This document shows, in pieces, positions 1 through 8,209 of a stretch of DNA of 64,000 nt. The number at the start of each line of letters is the position of its first letter. Within the stretch, counting starts at the first letter, position 1. Location of the stretch: contig NC_007643.1 of assembly GCF_000013085.1 (NCBI RefSeq), forward strand, positions 1,721,001 to 1,785,000, given 5' to 3'. Source of the DNA: Rhodospirillum rubrum ATCC 11170 (GTDB lineage Bacteria; Pseudomonadota; Alphaproteobacteria; Rhodospirillales; Rhodospirillaceae). A model generated the notes under the pieces. It was not told the DNA's origin. It searched no databases and saw only the letters and a program-made list of their open reading frames with translations. Position numbers and translations under genes: made by a program.

Positions 1-393
1 GTCGCCCATGTCGAGCGGCGGCGGGACCGGCGCCGTCAGCAGGTCGGCCAGACTGGAGTGGCGCAACCAGGACAAACCGGCGAGCATCGGCCGCAGGGAC
101 AGCGGCCCGTCGCTGGCCAGATAGGTCGCGCCTTCGGCCGACAGGCCATAGCGGCCCGCGCGCTTGGTCAAGGCCCCCATGGCGCAGAGCCCATCGAGCA
201 CCAAAGCCAGACGCCGGGCGTCCAGGCCAAGATCGGCGGCCAGGGCCGCGGCCGAGGGGTGGGCGGAAAGACGGTCGAACACTCCCAAGGTCAATCCGAG
301 ATCGATGAGGTGCCATCGCAAGGGGGCTTGCAAAAGGTCGAACAACATGGCGGCGAAAGCGCCATCGGGGACGACCGGCTTGGAAGACGACAT
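1..393 (-). CDS. SAM-dependent methyltransferase, N-terminal part (cut by window edge)
   Basis: The reverse strand from the ATG at 393 reads 131 residues with no stop before the window edge, so the C-terminal part is missing. The visible part, with FDLLQAPLRWHLIDLGLTLG near the start and a run resembling a winged-helix dimerisation domain, looks like the N-terminus of acetylserotonin/hydroxyneurosporene-type O-methyltransferases. The SAM-binding domain would lie outside the window, so substrate and activity cannot be judged. It follows the TonB receptor by 14 bases and is probably the last visible gene of the MFS-TonB operon. The family call is fairly good; the role in the operon is inference. 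Confidence 0.7.
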   Translation of the reverse strand, partial: MSSSKPVVPDGAFAAMLFDLLQAPLRWHLIDLGLTLGVFDRLSAHPSAAALAADLGLDARRLALVLDGLCAMGALTKRAGRYGLSAEGATYLASDGPLSLRPMLAGLSWLRHSSLADLLTAPVPPPLDMGD

Positions 394-407
394 CCTGCGG
401 GCCCCCC

Positions 408-2492
408 TTACCACGTCAGACGTAGGCGCAAGCCGACCTCGCGCGGCGCGCCATCCTCGACGATGGCGCCCAGCGGGGCGCTCACGGCGCGGGTGTAGAC
501 CGTTTCTCCGGTCAGGTTCTTGCTCCACAAGGCCACCTCAGCCCCCTTGAAGCGGTAGCCCACCTCGGCGTCGGCCAGGATGTAGGCGCCTTGCTTGAGG
601 GTGTTCTGGCTGTCGAAATAGGAGGATCCGGCGCCGTTCAGGCTGGCCTGGGCGAACCACCCCGAGCCGGCGTCATAGCGCCCGCCCACCGACCAGGTGA
701 CGTCCGGCGCCATGGGCAGGGCCTTGCCCGAATAATCGACGGCGACCTGCCGTCCATTGCGCGACACCGTGGTGGAATACTCGGTGGCTTCGGCGCGCTG
801 CAGACCCAGGGTGCCAAACAGGCTCCAGCGCGGCGTCAGGCGGGCGTCGAGCGAGCCTTCCAGGCCACTGACCTCGGCCTCGGCGGCATTGGAGAACTTT
901 TGCGCGCCGCCGGGCTCCAGATCGAGGATCTGCTTGTCCGTGGTCCGGGTATGGAACAAGGCGAGACCGGCGGCGAGGCGGTCGTCCCACAGCCGCGCCT
1001 TCACCCCCGTCTCGGCGGTCCAACTGTATTCCGCATCGTAAGAGAGCGACGAGGCGCCGGTCGCCATGCTGTAATTATAGCCGCCGGGCAGATACCCCCG
1101 GGCCAGCGAGCCGTATACCATCACCTCGGGTGTCACGTCGTAGGCGAGGGAGAGTTTCGGCAGCACGGTCACGGTGTCGAGGGTGGCGTCGAAATCGGCG
1201 CGACGGCCGGCGCTGGTCAAAGCCATGTCGCCCTTTTGGCGTATCCATTCCACCCGCGTTCCGATGCCCAGGCGCAGGTCGTCCCACAGCCGCACCTCCC
1301 CCTGGCCAAATCCGGCGAGCCCCGTCTGGGTGATGGTCGTATCGCGCACCACGCGCGGGGTCTGGGCCTTGTAGGAGATGTCGCTCCACTGCCGGTAGGT
1401 GTGCAGGCCGCCCAGCCAGCGCCAGCGCCCCCCATCCTCGCGCGAGGCGAGCCGCAGTTCCTGGGACAGGGCGTTGTCCCAATGGTCAAGCTCGGTGGGC
1501 CGGGTGGCAAGCGGTCCGGTGTCGAGGTCCATCTGAAAGTCATGGTGGAAACTGGTCCAGCCGGTAATGCTGGTCAGATCCAGGGCGTCGAAGGCGTGAT
1601 CGACGCGCAGGGACTGGATGGCCGAGGTTTTCTTGTCCCAGGCGTCGGTATTGTAGTTGGTGACATAGGGCCCGGTGGCATAGGGACCGGTGAGATAGCG
1701 CATGCGCTGTTTGCCCATGTCGACGCGGTCCACGACGCTTTTCAGGCTGAGGGTGGTCGCGTCACCCGCCTGGGCCCCCAGACCGCCGGAAAAGGTGAAA
1801 CGGTCCAGGTCGCCCCCCTCGTCGCCATCATCAAAGCGGTTGTGATGCACGCCTTCGGTGCCCTGCGCCCGCACGGCCAGCGAGCCCGTCATGGTCTTGC
1901 CCATCGGCCCGGACATCCCGGCGGCTCCCGTGTACACCGGTTGCCAGCGATCGCCGGCATTGAGCAGGCTGGGGGTCAGGCTCGCCCAAGCCTCAGCGGT
2001 CGAAGCCGGTTCGGCGGTGATGATCCGCACGGCGCCGGCTTCGGTGTTGCGGCCAAACAGGCTGCCTTGCGGGCCCTTGAGAATCTCCATCCGCTCGATG
2101 TCGAACAGGGCCGGGGCCTGCGAGGCCCCCAGCGGCAGGGCCACGTCATTGACGAAAAAGCCGACCGGGTCTTGTAGGGCCGTGTTGGCGCTGGTCATGC
2201 CGCGCACGACGATGCGGGTCTGAACCGAGGAGTCCTCGATCTGAACATTGGGCGAGAGCTTGGGCAGGGCGCCGACACTGTCCCACAAGGGCGTTTCCAG
2301 ACGATCGCGCGTGAGAACCTCGACGCTTCCCGGCACCGCCTGGGCGTCCTCGCGCCAGTGACGCGCCTCGACGATCAGGGACGGCAGGGTGAAGACCGGG
2401 TCTTCCGACACGGCCGGCTCTTCGGCCTGGGCCGGCAGGCCGAACAACAAAACGCCGAGGGCGGCGACGCGGGGAGAGCGGGCAAGGCTCAT
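408..2492 (-). CDS. TonB-dependent outer-membrane receptor
   Basis: This 694-residue protein has a signal peptide ending near PAQAEE, a plug domain (about 45-160, with the VEVLTRDRLE and RGMTSANTALQDPVGFF regions) and a long beta-barrel ending in an aromatic residue (LRLRLTW), as expected for an outer-membrane barrel. It would import a ligand into the periplasm using TonB/ExbBD energy. The ATG overlaps the stop of the upstream MFS gene by four bases (ATGA), so the two are translationally coupled. The plug region resembles FecA/FyuA-like and vitamin/siderophore receptors, but the ligand cannot be read from sequence. The partnership with an exporter and a methyltransferase suggests a secreted and re-imported small molecule such as a metallophore; that is inference. 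Confidence 0.9.
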   Translation of the reverse strand: MSLARSPRVAALGVLLFGLPAQAEEPAVSEDPVFTLPSLIVEARHWREDAQAVPGSVEVLTRDRLETPLWDSVGALPKLSPNVQIEDSSVQTRIVVRGMTSANTALQDPVGFFVNDVALPLGASQAPALFDIERMEILKGPQGSLFGRNTEAGAVRIITAEPASTAEAWASLTPSLLNAGDRWQPVYTGAAGMSGPMGKTMTGSLAVRAQGTEGVHHNRFDDGDEGGDLDRFTFSGGLGAQAGDATTLSLKSVVDRVDMGKQRMRYLTGPYATGPYVTNYNTDAWDKKTSAIQSLRVDHAFDALDLTSITGWTSFHHDFQMDLDTGPLATRPTELDHWDNALSQELRLASREDGGRWRWLGGLHTYRQWSDISYKAQTPRVVRDTTITQTGLAGFGQGEVRLWDDLRLGIGTRVEWIRQKGDMALTSAGRRADFDATLDTVTVLPKLSLAYDVTPEVMVYGSLARGYLPGGYNYSMATGASSLSYDAEYSWTAETGVKARLWDDRLAAGLALFHTRTTDKQILDLEPGGAQKFSNAAEAEVSGLEGSLDARLTPRWSLFGTLGLQRAEATEYSTTVSRNGRQVAVDYSGKALPMAPDVTWSVGGRYDAGSGWFAQASLNGAGSSYFDSQNTLKQGAYILADAEVGYRFKGAEVALWSKNLTGETVYTRAVSAPLGAIVEDGAPREVGLRLRLTW

Positions 2493-3778
2493 GATGCGGT
2501 CTCCTTCGAAGGCAAAGCCTCAGTATGGGCCGCCCGCCCCTGCGGGCGATCAGCGGGCGAACGGGCGAGAGCATCGGGCGAACACCCGCCGCGCGTCGCT
2601 CCCCAGGCCAAGACGCCCACCCCGAGCAAAAACCCGGTGGCCGCCCCATAGGGCGCCACGGGGGAGATCTGATGCAGGCCGGCGCCGAGCAGCGGACCCA
2701 AAGCCAGCCCGGCGCCCTGGGCCAGGGCGTTGATCCCCGCGACCCGGGCCTGGACCCCCGGTCCGCCGCGCAGGCTGAGCGCCGTGAGATTGCCGGGCAA
2801 GGTCAGGCCCAGTCCGGCGCCAAGGCCGGCCATCGCCACCCCCAGCACCGCCACCTGGGGGGCCGCCAGGGCGAGCAGCCCGGCAAGCAAGGCCACCACG
2901 CTGCCGACCCTGAGCAAGGTTCCGGGAGTGCGGGCGAGGCGGGGCACGATCAAGCCCTGGGCGGTGATCATGGCCAGCATGGTGAGCATCATCAGGCCGC
3001 CGGCCGTGCCGATCGAGGCTTCAAGGGACAGGCCGAAGCCATCTTGTAAACGCAGCACCGTCACCTGACCAATCAGGCTGTAAACCGCGAGTCCGCTGAT
3101 GGTGATCCCCAGAAAGGGGGCGAGGGGACGCAGGCGGACCGCCCCCGATGTCTGGGGGAGAACGGCGCGGGGCGGTTCAGACAAGCCGCGCCAGACCAGG
3201 ATCACCACCAGCGCCGCCACCCCGGAAAGCAGCCCCAGGGCCGGCATCCATCCGCGTCCGCCCAAGGCGAAGGCCAGTCCGGCGCCGGCGAGACCGCCCA
3301 GGCCGAAGGCCGCCCCCATCCCGCCCATTCCCCGGGCCCGGCCCTCCCGGCTGGTCACATCGGCCAGATAGGCCTGAGCCGCCGGCATAAGGCCACCGCC
3401 AAGGGCGGCCAGGACAAGGCGCAAGGCCAGGAGCATCGCGAAAGTCGCCGTGGCCGAGACCCCCAGCGACAGCCGGCCGTAAAGCAGAAGAGCCAGCAAG
3501 GCGGGAAAGGCCGCCGCCGCGGCCAGGGCGATCAGGATCACCCGGCGCCGTCCCCAGGTGTCCCCGATCATGCCCCAGAGCGGCGCCGACAGACTGAGAA
3601 CCAGGGCCGAGAGACTGAGAATCAGCCCGATCCTCACATCCGCGATCCCCATCTGCCGCCCCAAGGCCGGCAGAACGATCAGGACGAAGGAGTGCCCCAT
3701 CGCCTGGACGACGAGCCCGGCCATCAACAGGGTCACGCCGCGCCGAAGCGCCGGGGCGGACAAGGAGGGGAAGGCCAT
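2489..3778 (-). CDS. Major facilitator superfamily transporter
   Basis: A 429-residue membrane protein with about 12 hydrophobic segments and the MFS signature between helices 2 and 3 (GMIGDTWGRRRV). I chose the ATG at 3778 because a GGAG lies nine bases upstream; the longer frame opens with a TTG at 3799. It probably exports a small molecule across the inner membrane. It is the first gene of a leftward operon with the TonB receptor (four-base overlap) and a methyltransferase. An exporter next to a TonB receptor is the usual arrangement for siderophore or metallophore export and recapture, but it could equally be an importer working downstream of the receptor. Confidence 0.85.
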   Translation of the reverse strand: MAFPSLSAPALRRGVTLLMAGLVVQAMGHSFVLIVLPALGRQMGIADVRIGLILSLSALVLSLSAPLWGMIGDTWGRRRVILIALAAAAAFPALLALLLYGRLSLGVSATATFAMLLALRLVLAALGGGLMPAAQAYLADVTSREGRARGMGGMGAAFGLGGLAGAGLAFALGGRGWMPALGLLSGVAALVVILVWRGLSEPPRAVLPQTSGAVRLRPLAPFLGITISGLAVYSLIGQVTVLRLQDGFGLSLEASIGTAGGLMMLTMLAMITAQGLIVPRLARTPGTLLRVGSVVALLAGLLALAAPQVAVLGVAMAGLGAGLGLTLPGNLTALSLRGGPGVQARVAGINALAQGAGLALGPLLGAGLHQISPVAPYGAATGFLLGVGVLAWGATRGGCSPDALARSPADRPQGRAAHTEALPSKETAS

Positions 3779-3842
3779 CGAGGAACGCTCCAGGATCAAC
3801 TGCGGGAGCGTCCAGCCTATCGGTCTTGGTCCATCGCCGCTG

Positions 3843-3941
3843 TCAAACGCCGAACAGGTCGAAACAAGCGCCGCCGCCCGTTTTCTCCCCTACAGCGCCT
3901 TATGTGACGTTTGAGCGCTCTATGGTGGTTGGTCAAACGCC
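3843..3941. promoter_or_regulatory. Three copies of a 9-mer between divergent genes
   Basis: The gap 3779-4011 lies between the leftward MFS operon and the rightward lasso precursor gene. It holds TCAAACGCC at 3843-3851 and 3933-3941 and an inverted near-copy GACGTTTGA at 3906-3914. The last two face each other about 27 bases apart. This could be an operator for either side. It is only a repeated short motif, so confidence is low. Confidence 0.3.
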
Positions 3942-4011
3942 ACTTATCGGCTATCTTCATTGGCCTAACCCGTGAGAGGCGATTTTTGGGAAAGAAGGAT
4001 CGGAAAAGCAA

Positions 4012-4173
4012 ATGGCGACCCGAGAGCAGAAACCCGAATCCACGGTGAAGGGAAACCCCGTAGCGGGCGTCCGCAAAAAGATCTGGACCCCGCCCGTTGT
4101 GCGGTCCCTTGATATCGTCGAGAAGACCAGGGGGGCGTCGGTCGGAAATATTGAAACCTTCTCCTTAAGCTAA
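4012..4173 (+). CDS. Candidate lasso peptide precursor (paeninodin-like)
   Basis: A 53-residue peptide from the ATG at 4012, with AAGGA about 12 bases upstream. Residues 22-39 carry a leader pattern of the kind recognised by PqqD-type elements in lasso precursors: KKxWxxPxVxxLDxxxxT (W25, P28, L33, D34, T39). Thr39 sits two residues before Gly41, the usual place for the penultimate leader threonine. The predicted core is GASVGNIETFSLS (41-53): Gly1 could form an isopeptide with Glu8, an eight-residue ring, leaving a short tail ending in Ser. A C-terminal Ser is the residue phosphorylated in paeninodin-type peptides. A lasso-cyclase gene follows after 29 bases. The 13-residue core would be at the short end for the class. 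The peptide is read directly; lasso identity is inference. Confidence 0.7.
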   Translation: MATREQKPESTVKGNPVAGVRKKIWTPPVVRSLDIVEKTRGASVGNIETFSLS

Positions 4174-4202
4174 TCGCTCCTAAGTCCAGGTTTTTCAAAA
4201 CG

Positions 4203-6107
4203 ATGTGGGATATGGTGGGGGCGATCGAGGCGGCGGGCGATCAGAACCTGTCGCCGCGGCGTTTGGCCGCGATCGCGTCGCCCTTCGCCCGTGGCCCGGT
4301 GACCGCGCGGCGAAGCGGTTCCCTTGTCTTCGCCCTGGCCCCGGCGCGCTCGGGCCTGGAGCGCTTGGTCCCGCCGCTGAGTCACGGCGATGACGGGGCG
4401 ATCACCCTGCTTGATGGCTGGTTGGCGGGCGAGGGCGACGGGGTCTCGTCTGGCGCGCGGATGGGGCGCGAGCCCGACGTGGCGCGGGCCCATCGCCTGT
4501 GGCGCCGCTGGGGTACCGCCGCCGCTCCCCACCTTCATGGCAGCTTCGCTTTGGCTCATTGCCCGCCCGCGAACGAGGCCGGCGGTGAGCGGGTGTGGTT
4601 GTGCCGGGATGGCGGATCGCACCGGCCGCTTTATTTCGTTCATCTGCCCGGGCGGTTGATCGCCTTTGCCACCCAGCCCAAAATGCTGTTGGCCCTGCCC
4701 GGGGTGCGCCGCGACCTCGACGAGGACATCATGCTGGCCGCGCTGGCCAATTACATGACCCTGCCCGCCGAGGCCATGCCCTATGCCGATCTCAGGCGGG
4801 TTCCCAGCGCCCATTGGGTTTGTCTAAGCGCCCAAGGCGTCGACATGGCGCCCTATTGGACGCCCCGCGATCGTCCGCCGCCGGCCGGCTTTTCCGATGA
4901 TGACTATGTGGCGGCCGGGCGCGACTTGCTTGATCGGGTAGTGGGCGACTATGCCCGGGGGCCCGGTCCGGTCGCCGTGGCGCTGAGTGGTGGCCTTGAT
5001 AGTCAGGCGATCGCCTCAAGCCTGTTGCTCCACACCTCCGGCCCGGTCCACGGCTATGCCCGCTTGCCGCCGACCGAGCACCAGACCCGGACGGGCCCGA
5101 CCACCTTCGCCGACGAGCGGCCCGGGGTCGACAGTCTGGCGGCGCGTTATCCGCGGCTGGTGGTTCACGCCATCACCCGGCGTGGGGTCAAACCCGGCGA
5201 CGCGGTGTTGCGCGAGACCCAGCGCGCCACCGCCCTATGGTCGCCGGCCTCGCTGTTCCAATGCTCGCAGATGGATGTCAATCTGGCCGCCAGCGCCGAT
5301 GGCATGGCCTGCCTGCTGACCGGGATCGGCGGTAATCAAACCCTGAGTTGGCGCGGCGATGATCGCTTCGCCGCCCTGATCGCGTCCGGTCGGTGGCCGG
5401 GTCTGCTGTGGGAGATCGCCGCTTGTGGAGCGGTCAATGGGGCGTGGCGGTTGCGGCAAGTGATCGGCGCTCTGGCTCCCGAGCCGTTGCGGCGGCTGTT
5501 CGGACGATCGCGCAAGCCTTTCCATCGGGTCAGCTATGGCCGGTTCTTCACCCGCGAGGCCCTGGCCCGCCTGGATCAGGCGCCCCGGGACATAAATGGC
5601 GTAACCGATGCCATGGGCGTGCGGGAACTCCGGTTGTTCATGGTCGGCCTTGATTGCTTTTTCCTGGATGTCGATGCCCTGGATGCCCGGCGGCTGGGCC
5701 TGGAACGCGGCGATCCGCTGGCCGATCGGCGGATGGTCGATTTCTTTTTGTCGGTGCCGGCCGACCAATGTCTGCGCCATGGCCGGGACCGCTGGCTGGC
5801 CCGGCGCATCCTGGCCGATCGTTTGGCGCCCGAGGTGGTCTGGCAGCCGCGTTTTGGCGATCCTTTGGTCGATATCGGGCCGCGCGCCGAAGCGTGGCGT
5901 CCGGGGTTAAGTCTGGGGATCGAGCGCCTGCGCGGATCGCGGCTGGCGCGCCGCCTGCTTGATCTCGACCGCATGGCCGAAATCGCCGGGGCCGATTGGC
6001 CGGCCGATATCGCCGGCGATCGCCGATCCTTTGCCACCGTGGCCTCGCTGGCGGCGGCGGTGCAGACCGGCGGCTTTCTTCACATGATCGATGGCGCGAA
6101 CGACTGA
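4203..6107 (+). CDS. Asparagine-synthetase-like lasso peptide cyclase (C protein)
   Basis: This 634-residue protein has the two-domain layout of class B asparagine synthetase but lacks the N-terminal catalytic Cys2 (it opens MWDMVG), so it cannot be a normal glutaminase. The ATP-pyrophosphatase loop SGGLDS is intact at residues 262-267. The late stretch GDPLADRRMVDFFLSVPADQ followed by R-x-x-R-x-x-LARRIL resembles McjC-type lasso cyclases, which adenylate the core Glu/Asp and close the ring onto the N-terminal residue. It starts 29 bases after the precursor stop, so the two form an A-C pair. A hairpin at 6186-6210 closes the unit. The alternative, another ATP-dependent amide ligase, is less likely given the adjacent precursor. 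Confidence 0.8.
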   Translation: MWDMVGAIEAAGDQNLSPRRLAAIASPFARGPVTARRSGSLVFALAPARSGLERLVPPLSHGDDGAITLLDGWLAGEGDGVSSGARMGREPDVARAHRLWRRWGTAAAPHLHGSFALAHCPPANEAGGERVWLCRDGGSHRPLYFVHLPGRLIAFATQPKMLLALPGVRRDLDEDIMLAALANYMTLPAEAMPYADLRRVPSAHWVCLSAQGVDMAPYWTPRDRPPPAGFSDDDYVAAGRDLLDRVVGDYARGPGPVAVALSGGLDSQAIASSLLLHTSGPVHGYARLPPTEHQTRTGPTTFADERPGVDSLAARYPRLVVHAITRRGVKPGDAVLRETQRATALWSPASLFQCSQMDVNLAASADGMACLLTGIGGNQTLSWRGDDRFAALIASGRWPGLLWEIAACGAVNGAWRLRQVIGALAPEPLRRLFGRSRKPFHRVSYGRFFTREALARLDQAPRDINGVTDAMGVRELRLFMVGLDCFFLDVDALDARRLGLERGDPLADRRMVDFFLSVPADQCLRHGRDRWLARRILADRLAPEVVWQPRFGDPLVDIGPRAEAWRPGLSLGIERLRGSRLARRLLDLDRMAEIAGADWPADIAGDRRSFATVASLAAAVQTGGFLHMIDGAND

Positions 6108-6185
6108 TCGCCGGAGGCCCTGGGTTTTATGACCTGGGGGCGGTTGCGGGTGCTTTCGGGGATGCTGGTGTTGAGCGTTAGAGGG

Positions 6186-6210
6186 ACGGCCGGGCCTTGA
6201 AAGCCCGGCC
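6186..6210. terminator. Hairpin between convergent cyclase and leuA genes
   Basis: A perfect nine-base-pair stem (CGGCCGGGC and GCCCGGCCG) with a seven-base loop lies in the 114-base gap between the convergent stops of the cyclase and leuA genes. There is no strong T-run on either side, so factor-independent termination is plausible but not certain. Confidence 0.55.
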
Positions 6211-6221
6211 GCAAAACGAGG

Positions 6222-7910
6222 TCAGCCGTTGCTGGCGGCGCTGAGCACGGCCTTGACCGATGCCGTTGCGATATCATCGTCGATACCGACTCCGAAAATC
6301 GGGCGATCGTCTTGGGTTCGACATTCGAGATAGGCAACCGCCTGGGAATCCGAACCACGCTTCAAGGCATGTTCGTGAAAGTCGACCACATCCAGCGCGA
6401 CGCCACAGCCGTCTTCCAATGCGGCGACAACGCTGGAAATCAGGCCGTTGCCACGACCGGAGAGGGCGATTTCGCGACCCTTATGACGGATGCGCCCGGC
6501 GAAGACGCGGTGGTTCCCGGCTTTGCGGGAGTTCCCATCCTGATAGCTGATGAGTTCGAACTCCTGCGGGCCCGTCAGGTGGTAAGCCTGCTGAAAGATC
6601 GACCAGATCATCGCGGCGGTGATCTCCTTGCCGCTTTTCTCGGAGAATTCCTGAACGCGACGGCTGAGATCCCTCTGAAGCGATCGTGGCAGTTTCAGGC
6701 CCTTGTCTTGTTCGATCACCCAGGCGACGCCCCCCTTGCCGGACTGGCTGTTGACGCGGATCACCGCTTCGTATGTCTCGCCGATGTCGGCCGGATCGAC
6801 GGGCAAATAGGGCATCTCCCAAATGCCGTCGTTGCGCTGTCGATGAGCGGTGAACCCTTTGCGGATCGCATCTTGATGCGAGCCGGAGAAGGCCGTGTGC
6901 ACCAGCTCGCCCGCATAGGGGTGACGTGGATGGACGGGCAGTCCGTTGCAATGCTCAACGGTCGTCACCACGTCGCGGATCGCCGGAAAAGAGAGCTTCG
7001 GATCGATCCCTTGCGAGTAGAAGTTCAAGGCCAAGGTCACCAGATCGACATTGCCCGTCCGCTCACCATTGCCAAACAGGCAGCCTTCGACACGATCCGC
7101 CCCAGCCAGCAAGGCCTGTTCAGCCGCGGCGACGGCGGTTCCCCGGTCGTTGTGCGGATGAATGCTGATCACCACCGCCTCGCGACGCGATATATTACGG
7201 CAAAACCATTCGATCTGGTCGGCATAGACGTTGGGCGTCGCCACTTCGACCGTCGCCGGCAGGTTGAGGATCGCCGGGCGCTCGGGCGTCGGCTGCCAGA
7301 CATCAAGCACGCGCTCGCAAATCTCCAGCGCGAAATCGGGCTCGGTGAAGCAGAAGGTTTCCGGCGAGTATTCGAAGGTCCAATCGGTCTCGGGCCGCCT
7401 CAGGCTTTCCTCCAGCATCGCGCTGACACCGGTGATGGCAAGATCAACGATCTCATGGCGCTCCATGCCGAAGACGACACGGCGAAACAGCGGAGCCGTG
7501 GCGTTATAGAGATGAACGATTACCTGTCGCGCGCCCTCGAGAGATTCGAAGGTGCGAGCGATCAGGTCTTGGCGCGATGGGGTGAGGACCTGAATCGTCA
7601 CGTCATCGGGTATCCGGTTTCCCCCAATCAGGGCGCGCACGAAGTCAAATTCGGTCTGGGAAGCCGACGGAAACGCAATCTCGATTTCTTTGAAACCGAT
7701 GGCGAGCAGCATGGCGTAAAAACGCATCTTGCGCTCGACATCCATCGGATCGGAGAGCGCCTGATTGCCATCTCGCAGATCGGTAGACAGCCAGCGCGGG
7801 GCTTTCGTGAGCCGCTTGGACGGCCATTTGCGATCGTCGAGCTCAATGGGCGAAACGAAAGGGCGATATTTGATTTCAGGATTGGTCAACATGGGGTGAT
7901 CCGTTGCCAT
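6222..7910 (-). CDS. leuA: 2-isopropylmalate synthase
   Basis: The 562-residue product condenses acetyl-CoA with 2-oxoisovalerate, the first committed step of leucine synthesis. Visible features are the N-terminal STDLRDGNQALSDPM segment carrying the metal-binding R-D, the HPHNDRGTAVAA metal-histidine region, GNGERTGNVDLVTLALNFYSQG, and a C-terminal allosteric domain (about 430-560). Length and the PRWLSTDLRDGNQAL start are typical of the longer (fungal-like) LeuA class. A start at the second Met (7892) is also possible. The gene is divergent from an AraC-type regulator and its base composition is visibly lower in GC than its neighbours. Together they separate two groups of lasso-like genes, which suggests insertion by transfer. 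Whether this is the only leuA of the genome cannot be told. Confidence 0.93.
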   Translation of the reverse strand: MATDHPMLTNPEIKYRPFVSPIELDDRKWPSKRLTKAPRWLSTDLRDGNQALSDPMDVERKMRFYAMLLAIGFKEIEIAFPSASQTEFDFVRALIGGNRIPDDVTIQVLTPSRQDLIARTFESLEGARQVIVHLYNATAPLFRRVVFGMERHEIVDLAITGVSAMLEESLRRPETDWTFEYSPETFCFTEPDFALEICERVLDVWQPTPERPAILNLPATVEVATPNVYADQIEWFCRNISRREAVVISIHPHNDRGTAVAAAEQALLAGADRVEGCLFGNGERTGNVDLVTLALNFYSQGIDPKLSFPAIRDVVTTVEHCNGLPVHPRHPYAGELVHTAFSGSHQDAIRKGFTAHRQRNDGIWEMPYLPVDPADIGETYEAVIRVNSQSGKGGVAWVIEQDKGLKLPRSLQRDLSRRVQEFSEKSGKEITAAMIWSIFQQAYHLTGPQEFELISYQDGNSRKAGNHRVFAGRIRHKGREIALSGRGNGLISSVVAALEDGCGVALDVVDFHEHALKRGSDSQAVAYLECRTQDDRPIFGVGIDDDIATASVKAVLSAASNG

Positions 7911-8209
7911 TCAATGTGTGTGTCCGATTTGACACGGCCGACTACGGTCGCCGGGAAGCCGTCAGGCCCGACGACCGCCGGTAAGTCGCGGCGCGAAGGA
8001 CAACACCGGGCGGCGAAGCGGGTGAGCCGCACACGCCCAGGCAACGGCTATGCCGCCGGCCGGGGAATGCGGCGCCTTGATGCGGTCAATGGGGCGGGTG
8101 CGAGCGGACACGGGACGAAAACTTCCTGCTGTTGAACGGCTTACCTTAGTCGGGGCAAGCGTGATACTCTAACGCTTATTGATCATTTTTCGTCGCGAAA
8201 GGATCAATT
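7911..8209. promoter_or_regulatory. Divergent leuA / AraC-regulator promoter region
   Basis: About 300 bases with no convincing gene separate leuA from the regulator. Close to the regulator start, TTGATC (8179-8184) and GATCAA (8202-8207) form an inverted repeat with 23-base spacing that straddles the ribosome-binding region, a possible autoregulatory operator. I saw no clear leucine-rich leader peptide or riboswitch. Confidence 0.35.

Noticed and set aside
6312-8135. 607-codon plus-strand open frame opposite leuA
   Set aside because: It is the antisense of a clear leuA, shows no family motif, and high-GC DNA gives long antisense frames.
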